From Candidatus Woesearchaeota archaeon (GTDB lineage: Archaea > Nanobdellota > Nanobdellia > Woesearchaeales > UBA12501), in NCBI GenBank assembly GCA_030651375.1, contig JAUSFM010000016.1:62001-126000 (forward strand): a stretch of 64,000 bases of DNA, in the 5' to 3' direction. Shown here piece after piece: positions 24,957 through 34,630 of the stretch. How positions within the stretch are numbered: position 1 is the first letter of the stretch; each line of letters starts with the position of its first letter. A program made the translations under genes and the position numbers. The notes below the pieces were generated by a model. That model was not told where the DNA came from, made no database searches, and saw nothing but the letters and a program-made list of their open reading frames with translations.

Positions 24957-26242
24957 AAAATGCAAAAAAAGTACTGCTAGTCACTGAATATTATCCTCCT
25001 GTAATTTATGGTGGCGGAGAAATCGGCGCGCAGATGCTTGCCCGAGGATTGTCTCTGCAGGGCATGCAGGTAACCGTGCTGACCAGCGCAGCGCCGGGAA
25101 AAAATAATGAAGCGAGTGAAAAGAATGAAAACGGCATTCGTGTGCTGCGCCTCCTCGAAACCGGCAATCCGCGCACCATGCTCGGCAACATCAAGCGGAG
25201 GCTGGTATTTGGAGCATCGGCCAAAAAGCATATCAAGAAAATCGATGGGCAGGAACACTTTGAGGTCATTCATTTTCTTAACAACACCAGCATTGTTGGC
25301 CTTGGCGAGGCAAACAAAAAAACCGTTGCCACCATCAACAGCTACAATGCGCTGTGCCCAAAGGCAAATCTTTTTTACAAGGAAAAAACAGTATGCACGG
25401 GCTGCTCACCCGGAAAGTATGTTGGATGTATCACCTGCTCGAGTTCGGTCGGCCGCGTCCTGCTGCCGTGGTTTTTGAGGTATAATCCGCTGTTTTGGTT
25501 TTGGAATTACCGGTCGTATGTCAAACAACGAGAACACCTGCGAAACGTGGGGAAAAAAATTGTGTTCAGCGAGTACGCTGCCGGCATCCTCAAGCGATAC
25601 GGCATGAACGGGCAGATACTGCCTAATTTCACCATCCCCCTGCCTCTGCACGCACACACAAAAAAGGAAAAAGAAATAAAAAAAACAGAAAAACAAAAAG
25701 AACAACCACTCACCATCGGATATATTGGCAGCCTCGAAAAAATGAAAGGTGTTGCAGCACTGCTCAAGGCATATGCGATTTTGAAAGCGAAAAAACAAGA
25801 CGTGCGCATGGTGTTTGTTGGCAGCGGCAGGTATGAAATAGTGCTGCAGGCTCTTGCCAGGCACGATGAGAATATTATCTTTAAGGGGCCGCTCTCTCCC
25901 GAAGATACTCAAAAAGTATATGCAGAAATTGATGCAGTGGCCATTCCATCGCTCTGGCCCGAGCCGTTCAGCCGCGTACTTCTCGAAGCGTATTACCACG
26001 GCAAACCAGTCATTGCAACAGCGGTTGGCGGCAATGCAGATTATGTCGTTGATGGAGTCACTGGGTATCTGGTTTCACCTGACCATGCTGCTGAAGAATT
26101 AGCAGCAGCAATCACAACATTGAAAAATAGGAAGCAGTTGGCTGTGTTGGGGCGAAACGCGCGCAGTTATTATGACGCCAACCTCGCACCCGAAAAAACA
26201 CTGCTAAAAATATGTGACGTGTATGAAAAAACACTGGATTAA
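24953..26242 (+). CDS. GT4 family glycosyltransferase with cysteine cluster
   Basis: A 429-residue GT-B enzyme with the N-terminal GGGEIGAQMLARGL loop and the C-terminal PSLWPEPFSRVLLEAYYHGKP motif. Between residues ~135 and ~170 there is a run of cysteines (LCPKAN, VCTGCSPG, GCITC) that probably binds a metal; a similar cluster occurs in some other GT4 enzymes. It is translationally coupled to the preceding GT4 gene and overlaps the following gene by 20 bases. Confidence 0.86.
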   Translation: MKNAKKVLLVTEYYPPVIYGGGEIGAQMLARGLSLQGMQVTVLTSAAPGKNNEASEKNENGIRVLRLLETGNPRTMLGNIKRRLVFGASAKKHIKKIDGQEHFEVIHFLNNTSIVGLGEANKKTVATINSYNALCPKANLFYKEKTVCTGCSPGKYVGCITCSSSVGRVLLPWFLRYNPLFWFWNYRSYVKQREHLRNVGKKIVFSEYAAGILKRYGMNGQILPNFTIPLPLHAHTKKEKEIKKTEKQKEQPLTIGYIGSLEKMKGVAALLKAYAILKAKKQDVRMVFVGSGRYEIVLQALARHDENIIFKGPLSPEDTQKVYAEIDAVAIPSLWPEPFSRVLLEAYYHGKPVIATAVGGNADYVVDGVTGYLVSPDHAAEELAAAITTLKNRKQLAVLGRNARSYYDANLAPEKTLLKICDVYEKTLD

Positions 26243-26912
26243 CCACCTCCTGTTTCTTGTTTTTGTTATTGGCATAGTTGGAATCATTAGTCTTTTTGTG
26301 AGTGCTGCACGGATACTTCCCATACGGCAGACAACGATTGCGATTGCGACCATTGGAAATAGTGAACCGCCGTATGATCAAGCACGCTCCTACGTTACAA
26401 AAAATGAATTTGATAAAGTGTATGAATTAGAACGGTATTGGAACTTTGACCGGCTCCAATATATGGAAAAAGTTTTCCTTCCGCGCAAAATTTTCGCCAT
26501 GATTGGTGAAAAGTATAGTTTGAGTGCCACGCCGCAGGAAATCAGGCAGCGCATACTTGAAGAGCAGCACCGTGCAGGAAGAACGCTGGATGCGTGGAAA
26601 AAGCTTCTTGCAATTAATGAAGTCTCACCGTCTGACGTTGACCTGCTGTTTCGGGAAAAAATACTTGCCGAGAAAATGATGAACGCGATGCCCAACGTGC
26701 AAATTTCTGATGAAGAAGTTCTTTCATTTTACCGTGCCGCACTCAAAAATATTTCTGGCTGGGAATCGTTTGATGTGGTAAAAGAATCAGCAGAACGTGA
26801 AACTCTGCAGTACAAGAAATTTGCAGTGGTGGTAGCCCAAGCTATGACCGGAACGTACTATCGGATGGTACAACTCATTCCGAGCCCGTACCTGTGTAGA
26901 AAAAGCAGTTAG
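26223..26912 (+). CDS. Membrane-anchored SurA N-domain-like protein
   Basis: About 229 residues: a basic start, one hydrophobic anchor at residues ~8-30, then an extracellular helical domain. Residues ~95-170 (QEIRQRILEEQHRAG, LLFREKILAEKMM, ISDEEVLSFYRAAL) resemble the SurA/PpiD chaperone N-domain, without a prolyl isomerase domain. In bacteria such domains bind unfolded secreted proteins. The gene overlaps the GT4 gene upstream and lies 7 bases before a GT-C-like gene, so it belongs to the glycan operon. Assignment is by pattern only. Confidence 0.6.
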   Translation: MKKHWINHLLFLVFVIGIVGIISLFVSAARILPIRQTTIAIATIGNSEPPYDQARSYVTKNEFDKVYELERYWNFDRLQYMEKVFLPRKIFAMIGEKYSLSATPQEIRQRILEEQHRAGRTLDAWKKLLAINEVSPSDVDLLFREKILAEKMMNAMPNVQISDEEVLSFYRAALKNISGWESFDVVKESAERETLQYKKFAVVVAQAMTGTYYRMVQLIPSPYLCRKSS

Positions 26913-26919
26913 GTGACAC

Positions 26920-28653
26920 ATGAAAACGCATACGAACCTGAAGATTTTTTTTCTCTATCTGCTCATTGCCAGCATTGCAACGTATCCACTTATCCTCAAG
27001 CTTGAGGAACCGCTTGGCGTCAATCCACAGGATAATCTGTCGTTTATGTGGAATTTCTGGTGGATGAAAAAAGTGTTTACCGAAGGAAAAAATCCGCTGT
27101 ACACCGATGCTTTGTTTTATCCAACTGGCATCAACATGGCGTTCACGGATATGACATTTTTTAACTCAATTATCGGCATGGTAATTGGTGAGGCAACAGA
27201 TTATGTTACAGCGTTTAACCTGATTGCCTTCTTGACCTGTGTTTTTGGGGCGTTCACAATGTATCTTTTGCTGGTGTACCTGCTGAAAAATAGATACGCG
27301 GCGTTTTTTGGGGGTTATATCTACGCATTCGGCCCATGGCATATCTACAAGATTAATAGTTCGCTCATCTGGGCGAGCATCGAGTTTGTGCCGCTGTTTC
27401 TGCTGTTTTTGTTCAAGACAACTGAAGAGCCGACCAAAAAAAATGCGCTGCTGATGGGGTTGTTTTTGGCGCTGACCTTTTACACGAGCATTCCATTTGC
27501 ATTTGTTATGGTACTGTTCTCGTTGATATATACAGCATGGCTCCTGGTAACGAAGAAAGCAACAAAAAAGCTGGCGGCATGCCTTGGCCTTGGCGCACTG
27601 CTATTCACCGCGCTGGTGAGCCCAATTGTGATATCGATGATTATTGCTCGAGGAGAATATATTGCAACAACAAATCCAGGCCAGGACCTTTCTATGTATA
27701 GTGTGCGCACCTCGGCCCATCTGATAGCAACAGGAGTCCATACGAAAACGGTGATTGGTGTAACCACAATTATCTTAGGCCTTGCAGGCAGTCTTCTCCT
27801 GTTCAAAAAGAAAAAAGGTGAGGCAGTGCTCTGGCTCTCTTCACTCCTGATTTTTTTTGTGCTGAACCTTGGTGATCAGGGAATAAAAGTAGGAAAGCAG
27901 ATCTACGCTGAAAATCTGTTGATGCCAGCGTATTTTTTACGCCAGCTTCCCCTCCTTAACTCGTTTGATTTTACCAAAACAGTCTTTGTAGTGGTTCTTA
28001 TCACCAGCATTCTTGCAGGGTATGGGTGCGTACCGCTCGTTGAGTTCCTCCGAAAGAATACTGACCGCAAGAGCTTTGCCGCCGGAATCATGTTGCTTTT
28101 TTTTATTATTGCCGCAGACATCACCACAGCAGTGGTGCCCTCGGACAAGGAGTTGTTTTCTGAGAAGCGCAACGATGCATACAAGATACTTGCCCAACGG
28201 GGAACGCCAGATGACGTGGTGATGAATCTGCCTATCCCGTGGTGGGTAAATAAGACGGCCGTAATAAAGCCAGAACTCATCAGCGTACGGAACATGATGG
28301 GGCAGACGGTGTTCAACAAAAAGATAATGAGCGGCTACCGTTCACGCATTTCAGATGGCCTTATTCAGCGGGCGCGACTGCTGTACCTGACTGATCCGGA
28401 AAAAATAAAGGACACCAGTCGATTTGTGGTTATCTATAAAAGTTATGTGTTCCCAACCAAATCTTCCAATTCGGCGTTCAGCTGTGACATTCCACTCGAC
28501 CCAAAAGGAAAAGAATTTATAGACAAGGTTATGGTGCGGTTTGCACGCGCGAAAATATATGAGGATCATGCGTTTATTATATATGATCTTGCAGAAGATG
28601 AGGAAGAACAGCGCGGACAAAATGATGAACAATATGAACACAAAAAAACTTAA
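26920..28653 (+). CDS. Multi-span GT-C-like membrane protein
   Basis: A 577-residue protein with about 11-12 spans. The first external loop contains NPQDNLSFMWNFWWMKK, and YIYAFGPWHIYKIN occurs near residue 135; both patterns occur in YfhO-like or related GT-C membrane glycosyltransferases. The C-terminal ~150 residues are soluble and probably external. It overlaps the methyltransferase gene downstream. A transferase role is likely but not provable here. Confidence 0.68.
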   Translation: MKTHTNLKIFFLYLLIASIATYPLILKLEEPLGVNPQDNLSFMWNFWWMKKVFTEGKNPLYTDALFYPTGINMAFTDMTFFNSIIGMVIGEATDYVTAFNLIAFLTCVFGAFTMYLLLVYLLKNRYAAFFGGYIYAFGPWHIYKINSSLIWASIEFVPLFLLFLFKTTEEPTKKNALLMGLFLALTFYTSIPFAFVMVLFSLIYTAWLLVTKKATKKLAACLGLGALLFTALVSPIVISMIIARGEYIATTNPGQDLSMYSVRTSAHLIATGVHTKTVIGVTTIILGLAGSLLLFKKKKGEAVLWLSSLLIFFVLNLGDQGIKVGKQIYAENLLMPAYFLRQLPLLNSFDFTKTVFVVVLITSILAGYGCVPLVEFLRKNTDRKSFAAGIMLLFFIIAADITTAVVPSDKELFSEKRNDAYKILAQRGTPDDVVMNLPIPWWVNKTAVIKPELISVRNMMGQTVFNKKIMSGYRSRISDGLIQRARLLYLTDPEKIKDTSRFVVIYKSYVFPTKSSNSAFSCDIPLDPKGKEFIDKVMVRFARAKIYEDHAFIIYDLAEDEEEQRGQNDEQYEHKKT

Positions 28654-29173
28654 CTTCGGCTGCGGCAAAGATGTCAAACAGGGTTGGACCAATGCAGACA
28701 TTGCGAAACTGCTGGGTGTGGACGTGCACTTTGACTTTGACCAGTTTCCCTACCCGTTCAAGAACAATGAATTTGATGAGGTGTACTGCCGCCACGTGCT
28801 TGAGCACACACGCAACCTGATTGCGACTATGGAAGAGCTCCACCGCATTACCAAGCCCTGCGGCACGATAAAAGTCATCTGCCCGTATTTTGCCGGACAG
28901 GGCGCGTACAATGACCCGACGCACACCCGCTTTTTTGCCTACCGCACATTTGAGTATTTCAATGAAAACGGCTTTTATTCAAAAGCAGTGTTCAGCACAA
29001 AGCAGCGAAGAATTTTCTTTTTTTCATCAAAAGGGTTTATGAAAAGCGCCTGGTTTTCCTGGCCGCTTGACCGGCTGATAAACTTTGCGCCCATGCTGTA
29101 CCAACGATTCTTCTGTTATCTGCTGCCCAGTTCTGAAATTCATTATGAATTGGAAGTTGTTAAAATAAAGTAA
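28622..29173 (+). CDS. SAM-dependent methyltransferase (short, glycan-associated)
   Basis: About 183 residues of the class I Rossmann type. The SAM-binding motif is KLNFGCGKD; DFDQFPYPFKNNEFDEVYCRHVLEHT and ITKPCGTIKVICPYF are the post-motifs typical of methyltransferase_11 proteins found in polysaccharide clusters. ATGs at 28622, 28625 and 28634 are all possible starts; the earlier part of the frame lies inside the preceding gene. Confidence 0.82.
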   Translation: MMNNMNTKKLNFGCGKDVKQGWTNADIAKLLGVDVHFDFDQFPYPFKNNEFDEVYCRHVLEHTRNLIATMEELHRITKPCGTIKVICPYFAGQGAYNDPTHTRFFAYRTFEYFNENGFYSKAVFSTKQRRIFFFSSKGFMKSAWFSWPLDRLINFAPMLYQRFFCYLLPSSEIHYELEVVKIK

Positions 29174-29185
29174 ATTGTTTCACAA
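29174..29185 (+). promoter_or_regulatory. TATA box of the 29256 gene
   Basis: AATATTTATATA is followed by a leader containing the strong Shine-Dalgarno sequence GGAGGGG seven bases before the ATG at 29256. Confidence 0.5.
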
Positions 29186-29255
29186 TATTTATATACGAGA
29201 AGCGTTCTTCTGGTTTTACTGATATTATTCATAAGCTAAACGGAGGGGTGTGAAC

Positions 29256-29747
29256 ATGAATAAACGATTAATAATCTTGAGTGTAAGTATGGTAACGATG
29301 CTGCTCCTGATGGCAGGTTTGGCAATCGCAGCACGAGAACCATCTCGTGTTATTGGAAGCTACCAAAAAGATAGCTCGGTACTGACTAAAGGAAAGTATT
29401 ATCAAGTGACACAGGGAAATTACCGGAGCGAAAAGAATGTTGTTCCTATTGACGGAAAAACTCGAGTAGAAGGATCGAGTAGCACATGGCATGCGAAGCA
29501 AACAGGCTCGCCACCCATAAAACAGCCATTCCGCATGCGAGCACGCGCGCAACGAGGCCTGCATTATGGCACATCGGTTACCCAGAAACAAGAGGACAGA
29601 CCGCGCCAGAACATGTATGCACGCAGAACACTGGGTGGAAATCAGGTAAAAGACCCAGTCAGGCGAGTAGGCAGATTCTACAAGTCAACTGGCACAAATG
29701 ATCCGGTGTTTACTGACCTCGTGACGGGAAAGACGATGAGGCACTAA
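29256..29747 (+). CDS. Secreted hypothetical protein
   Basis: About 163 residues with a signal peptide (MNKRLIILS, then a hydrophobic run to GLAIAA). The mature part is basic and low in hydrophobic residues (repeated R, K, Q, T), so probably poorly folded or binding an anionic partner. No family is recognised. It has its own TATA box and ribosome-binding site and is thus an independent unit. Confidence 0.6.
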   Translation: MNKRLIILSVSMVTMLLLMAGLAIAAREPSRVIGSYQKDSSVLTKGKYYQVTQGNYRSEKNVVPIDGKTRVEGSSSTWHAKQTGSPPIKQPFRMRARAQRGLHYGTSVTQKQEDRPRQNMYARRTLGGNQVKDPVRRVGRFYKSTGTNDPVFTDLVTGKTMRH

Positions 29748-29793
29748 GTTTATTTTTGTCTTTTTATTCTGTTTTTTTTCTTACTTTCTTTTT

Positions 29794-30417
29794 CTATTGT
29801 TTTTTTTCTGCTTTGATGATATAGTGAGAAACACTATTGCCAAGATCAGTGTAGGTGCTGGTGTCTAGTGTCAATTTTTTGAGGGGTGCAAACAGGTGGT
29901 TGATATCCTCGCGGGTATACAGATGCAGAACACCCTTGCCATCGAAGGGGTTAGTAGTTTCTACAAACCGGCTCTGTGTGTTGATAAGCATGCTGAATAG
30001 TTTACCGCCCGGTTTGAGCACGCGCAGGACTTCTTGAAGAATAGAGTGAGCATGGTTGAGCGTGTTGTGTTGAATGGCGCAGATATCAATCACTGCGTCG
30101 AAAAAACCAGATGGATAGGGTAAGGCGACCATATCTCCCACGGTAAAAGTGCCTGAAAGCCCATCCTGGTTAAAACGTTCCCGGGCCCGAGAGATGGCAC
30201 TGGGCGAACCGTCGATGCCAAAGGCAGAAAAACCTTCCCGCGCAACATACCATGTTGCCGCGCCACTGCCACAGCCAAGGTCAAGGATTCTGATATCCTT
30301 GTGGTCAGGTATTGCATAAAAAGTCCGTGCAATGAACCGGATAAGCTCTTCAGGAGGGTATTTTCCCCACTCACGCGATGCGTAGATATCTTCCCAGACC
30401 GGATCCCAACTGTTCAT
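29794..30417 (-). CDS. Class I SAM-dependent methyltransferase
   Basis: About 207 residues beginning MNSWDPVWEDIYASREWG at the ATG at 30417; the upstream open frame is hydrophobic noise. Motif I is ILDLGCGSGAATWYVA, followed by the acidic position in GIDGSPSAI and VLKPGGKLFSMLIN, as in methyltransferase_11/25 proteins. The substrate is unknown. It diverges from the gene at 30491. Confidence 0.86.
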   Translation of the reverse strand: MNSWDPVWEDIYASREWGKYPPEELIRFIARTFYAIPDHKDIRILDLGCGSGAATWYVAREGFSAFGIDGSPSAISRARERFNQDGLSGTFTVGDMVALPYPSGFFDAVIDICAIQHNTLNHAHSILQEVLRVLKPGGKLFSMLINTQSRFVETTNPFDGKGVLHLYTREDINHLFAPLKKLTLDTSTYTDLGNSVSHYIIKAEKKQ

Positions 30418-30490
30418 GTCCCTAGGGGCAAATGGCGGCTTAATAAAGGTTATGTTAAGATATTTAAATAACCAGTGAACACAGAAGCAT

Positions 30491-32197
30491 ATGAGTATTG
30501 CTGATAAAAAAGAAGGATTGTACCAGTGCACAGAAAAGCTCAATGATATTGACGCACTGACGAGTATCACATATGATGGCGTTCCGCTCTGGTGGTTTTA
30601 TCAAATTCGGTTTATGCGGGACGCACTACCCGAGCAATTTGATAATTTTGAGCAGATAGTAAAGATGCAGGGAAAAAGTGCGCTTACCCGAAAACTGCAC
30701 CACCTTCGCCAGACAGCAGGAGCGCTCATGCTTGCACGTTTTTTGAAAATAAATGAGCGTATGAAACAGCGCATGACAAAAGGGCAGCCGACAGCCCCAT
30801 TCACTGAACAAAACACTGAACAAAAAAATAAAAAGAGGGCGCTATTTCTGGTGCACACCATCGCGCTCGATCTTGCGCAGAAACCATTTGCCATCGACCG
30901 CATGCAAACTGTGTATGAACAACTCCGCAAAGATCGCGCACTGGCAACGGACATTCTTGTTGTTGACCCGCTTTCAGCGCGGTTCAGGCCTGGTTTGCGC
31001 AGATTTCCGAATCTTATCTATCCATGGATAACAAAGAGCATGCAAGCAAAAACAGAAACAGCAGCACGGCAGTTACATGCGACATGGAAAAAGAGAAAAC
31101 AAGATGTGCTAAACGCAACAGCACACGCTACTGATTTTGAGCCGGCACTCGATTTCTTTTTCTCAAAAGAGATGATATATGCAACCATTTTGTATTATGA
31201 AACATTCAAACGAGTACTGCAGGAAACAAACACTCGCGCTCTGTTGATATATTCTCCAGCCGGTGTCATTGACCGCTGTGCCATACAGGCAGCCCATCAA
31301 TGTGGAATTCCAACGATTCGCCTGACACACGGTATGGGCATTTCAACGACACTGTGGACCTATCCGGAAACATTCCATGTTCTTGCAAACAGCGACATTG
31401 AAAAGGAACGGTATATCCAACTTGGCGCACCGCCAGAAAACGTGCGCGTTATCGGACCGGTGTTTTTGGAGGGCATACAGGAGTATATTGCGCGGAGCAA
31501 ACAACAGAAGTATAACAAGAAGAAAAACAAGAACAAGAAACCAACCATTCTTTTCTGTACGGCGCCGATTGTCCAAGAGAATATTGTCAAGAAAGAACGC
31601 TATTTCGATGTTATCAGAAAAATGCTGGATGATCTCAGCAGCGTCAACAACAATGTATGTGAAGTGCAGGTGAAGTTACACCCGATTGAAAAATACTATG
31701 ATGAGTACGAAAAGATCATAGCCGAGATGCCGAATAAGAACATCACAGTTATTCGAGGTACATTAGGAAAGAAGCAGTTGTATGATTTGATTGAAAGATG
31801 TGATGTGTTCGTATCATTCTTTTCAACAACACTCTTTGAGGCAAATCTTCTCAACAAACCAACGATTCTCGTCGAGCTGTATGACCGAAACGTTGTTGAT
31901 AATGAGGGAATCTTCTATGGTTCAAGTGATGCGGTGCTGAAAATTGAGCCAGACTACCATAACCATGAACTCCGCACCACGCTGGAACGGGTGCTCACTG
32001 ATACCAAGCTCCAGAAAACACTGAGCTATAAACGAAAAGAGTTTATACAAAAATTTTTCTACAAAGTGGACGGCAAGGCGCCGCAGCGAGCAGCACAGGA
32101 AATACGCGCAATTGTGCAATCATATCAGAAAAATAAGAAGCATCAGAAAAACATCAGAAGCGGCCGCGAAGATGTCGATGGCGAAGTGCGTAGCTGA
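30491..32197 (+). CDS. GT-B-fold glycosyl/glycerophosphate transferase-like protein
   Basis: A 568-residue protein with no spans. The N-terminal third is distinct; residues ~235-500 resemble CDP-glycerol glycerophosphotransferase and capsule transferases (TIRLTHGMGISTTLW, VQVKLHPIEKYYDEYEK, CDVFVSFFSTTLFEANLLNKPTI). The likely role is transfer onto a surface polymer. The last 44 bases overlap the 3' end of the convergent gene at 32154. Confidence 0.68.
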   Translation: MSIADKKEGLYQCTEKLNDIDALTSITYDGVPLWWFYQIRFMRDALPEQFDNFEQIVKMQGKSALTRKLHHLRQTAGALMLARFLKINERMKQRMTKGQPTAPFTEQNTEQKNKKRALFLVHTIALDLAQKPFAIDRMQTVYEQLRKDRALATDILVVDPLSARFRPGLRRFPNLIYPWITKSMQAKTETAARQLHATWKKRKQDVLNATAHATDFEPALDFFFSKEMIYATILYYETFKRVLQETNTRALLIYSPAGVIDRCAIQAAHQCGIPTIRLTHGMGISTTLWTYPETFHVLANSDIEKERYIQLGAPPENVRVIGPVFLEGIQEYIARSKQQKYNKKKNKNKKPTILFCTAPIVQENIVKKERYFDVIRKMLDDLSSVNNNVCEVQVKLHPIEKYYDEYEKIIAEMPNKNITVIRGTLGKKQLYDLIERCDVFVSFFSTTLFEANLLNKPTILVELYDRNVVDNEGIFYGSSDAVLKIEPDYHNHELRTTLERVLTDTKLQKTLSYKRKEFIQKFFYKVDGKAPQRAAQEIRAIVQSYQKNKKHQKNIRSGREDVDGEVRS

Positions 32198-33443
32198 TGG
32201 TGGCATAGGCACGCCGCAGTTGGCGTGAACGCAGCACATCATAGCGCATGATGGGCTTGAAAGATAATTTATTCTTGTTCAAAAAGTCAACCTGCTGTTT
32301 AAAGAGCGTGGCACGGTGGATGGCAAGGCGCAGATAATTTGAATCAAGAGATGAAAACGCACGGTGGACAGCATCTGGAGAATTGCCGTGAAGAATGTCC
32401 ATGGTTACTTTTTTCTGCGGCAAGAACGATTTTGGAAGGATGGAAATAATTTCTGATGTTTTTTTGTAGAGTGCAATAGACGCAGGGATAGAGCGTACGC
32501 CCCAACGGTCAACATACACCACCGCGTGGTCTTTGTTGAGGTAAAATGTGTCCGGCGCATTTGTTGGCGCGCAACGCTTCAACAAGGCCGCAGTCTCGCC
32601 GATGAGCAGGAGGCAGAAAGAAATGCTTTCTTTGAGAAGCGTCAAGAGCTCAGCATATTTTGTATTTGGATTAGCTTGCTGAAACCATGATGTTCGCAGC
32701 GCTTGCACCCGGCGAACAAATACTTCAGCAGCAGGATAGCGTTTTTTGGTGAGTGAGCTCAACATCCGGAGGGGATATTTAAGTGAATTGAGGCGGCAGA
32801 GCGTCACCCGAACCGGAATGTCAAGCGTGCCGCCCAATCGAACATTGAGCGTGCGCGCAGCTTCATTAAGCGCATAGCTCCAAAAGCCGCCGCGCTGGAG
32901 CCGCTGACGATGCAGAAACAGGCGCAAAAATTCCTGCGGCCAGTGAATATCGATATAGTCGTGAAGAATGACCAGCTCGAGCATATGCTTGTCCGCAGGC
33001 GGCAGGCGCACGAGAGGAATATTTTTTCCATAGACGCATTTCAGCGAGAAAAAAGGAAAGAGAAAAGGCAGAGAAGGAAAAAGCTGTTCAGGAAGAACAT
33101 GGGGATAATGGATAATCACGTCAGCCTGCCGCGCAAGCACTGCGCGCGTGCGCTGCTCAAAATCAGGAATGTGAAGGGGTGCATCGCGGAGCACGACGAT
33201 AAAGTCCAAGTCAGAAAATCCGGGCGCAGACACTTCACCGATTTTGTAGATGGCCACAACGTCGGCAGAGCCGGATATGGTTGAAATAAAATCTGCTTCG
33301 GCCTGTTGATAATGAGTGATGGTAAGCTGTTTTGGAAAATTCCGTAGGGTGCAGTCTGCAAGCGTAACATGAGGGAAAAAGTCAGCGGAATTTGCTGTTT
33401 TTGTTTGCTTGGTTGTTTTGTTAGTTTTATTTTGTGCGTTCAT
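32154..33443 (-). CDS. Nucleotidyltransferase-fold protein of unknown function (a)
   Basis: About 429 residues. Residues ~55-90 hold a minimal pol-beta nucleotidyltransferase pattern, G-S-A...K-I-G-E...SDLDFIVVL, with the paired aspartates of the catalytic site; the remainder is helical and unmatched. It overlaps its upstream neighbour (33427-34593) by 17 bases, and that neighbour carries the same type of motif. Lying inside a glycan cluster, it could modify a sugar, lipid or protein, but no substrate is evident. Confidence 0.62.
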   Translation of the reverse strand: MNAQNKTNKTTKQTKTANSADFFPHVTLADCTLRNFPKQLTITHYQQAEADFISTISGSADVVAIYKIGEVSAPGFSDLDFIVVLRDAPLHIPDFEQRTRAVLARQADVIIHYPHVLPEQLFPSLPFLFPFFSLKCVYGKNIPLVRLPPADKHMLELVILHDYIDIHWPQEFLRLFLHRQRLQRGGFWSYALNEAARTLNVRLGGTLDIPVRVTLCRLNSLKYPLRMLSSLTKKRYPAAEVFVRRVQALRTSWFQQANPNTKYAELLTLLKESISFCLLLIGETAALLKRCAPTNAPDTFYLNKDHAVVYVDRWGVRSIPASIALYKKTSEIISILPKSFLPQKKVTMDILHGNSPDAVHRAFSSLDSNYLRLAIHRATLFKQQVDFLNKNKLSFKPIMRYDVLRSRQLRRAYATISYALRHRHLRGRF

Positions 33444-34593
33444 GTAGTTTCGCCTCAAGGGTGCGGGCAAGCAGCGCCGCGTGGCTCAGGAAAAATGGAG
33501 GTACCCGTCGGAGGTTTAAATACGTGCCGATTTTAGGAAGAAACGGATTGCCCAACAGTCCGAGAAGCCGAGCAGACCAGCAAGAGAACCAGCACGCAGG
33601 CCATTCTTTTCTCAGTGTGCTGTATGAATCCAGCAAATGGATAAGGTCAGGAGAAAGATGTTTTTGGATGGCGTGAAAGGAATCTTTTTTGAGCGACGGC
33701 GTGCCCTGTGCCTGAAGAAAGAGCGTCGGCAGGAGCAGCACTTTTGCCACTACCAGCTTGAATGTATAGATGCTCATCCAGCGCGGATTTTTGTTGGCAA
33801 GAGCTGAAAAATATGCTGCATTTTTTTCAACACGTGCAATGCGTTCTTCTGCATCATCACGTACAAAAACAGTAGAAGATGAAGAAGAAAAAGGAACAAC
33901 AGGAACAGCATCACGAAGCACTGCAAGGGGAAAATAATGCTCAGGATAATACTCAAGCTCGCTTTCATAGAGCACGGGAATGCCATGGTGCTGTGCAGGG
34001 TCAACCGCATACATGAGGGCATAGGCACGAAGCAGTTTTTTTCTCAACAAAACAAGCTCGTTTGGTATGGTGTTTTTTTTGATGATGAGGATACTATCGA
34101 AATCGCTGAAGTTTTTTTCGTAGTCAAGCGTTGCAAGGCTGCCATGGACAAAGAAGCCGGCGATAGCAGAGGTAGAAAAATCCGTGAGGGGAGAAATAAC
34201 ACGCATTGTTTTTTTGAAAAGTCCAGCATCTTTCTCTGCAAAAGCGCGCCCCCATGCAGCAACAGGAATTGTTGGACGGGGCATGGCTGTTTTTTTTCTG
34301 TTTAGTTTTTGAAATGGAACCGTGCCATAAAAATCGGCCAGCAATGTGCAGAGGAGCGTGGCGTAAGCCACGGTCGATAGTGTTTTTTTTGAAGCGTGTG
34401 CAGCAAGAATCTGTCGTGAATCAGCAAGTGGATACGGAAACTGTTCAAGTAATGCAAGAAGGCGATGTGTTGGATTCCGATGCTGGTCAAAGAATGGATA
34501 CAAAAATCGTGTTGGGGGTGTGACTGACTCAAATTCCATAAACCCACGCAATGCAGCATGGAGTGCGTTCTGGTAGTTGTGTAATGGCTGCAT
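33427..34593 (-). CDS. Nucleotidyltransferase-fold protein of unknown function (b)
   Basis: A 388-residue protein with a helical N-terminal ~130 residues, then HGSLATLDYEKNFSDFDSILII, matching the hG-S...D-h-D pattern of pol-beta nucleotidyltransferases, and a long helical C-terminus. It is co-transcribed with the 32154-33443 gene, with a 17-base overlap. The two share layout but little overall sequence. No toxin-antitoxin HEPN partner is present. Confidence 0.62.
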   Translation of the reverse strand: MQPLHNYQNALHAALRGFMEFESVTPPTRFLYPFFDQHRNPTHRLLALLEQFPYPLADSRQILAAHASKKTLSTVAYATLLCTLLADFYGTVPFQKLNRKKTAMPRPTIPVAAWGRAFAEKDAGLFKKTMRVISPLTDFSTSAIAGFFVHGSLATLDYEKNFSDFDSILIIKKNTIPNELVLLRKKLLRAYALMYAVDPAQHHGIPVLYESELEYYPEHYFPLAVLRDAVPVVPFSSSSSTVFVRDDAEERIARVEKNAAYFSALANKNPRWMSIYTFKLVVAKVLLLPTLFLQAQGTPSLKKDSFHAIQKHLSPDLIHLLDSYSTLRKEWPACWFSCWSARLLGLLGNPFLPKIGTYLNLRRVPPFFLSHAALLARTLEAKLHERTK

Positions 34594-34630
34594 ATAAACC
34601 CCCGAATCAGTGCTTAAAAGGGCAATGACA

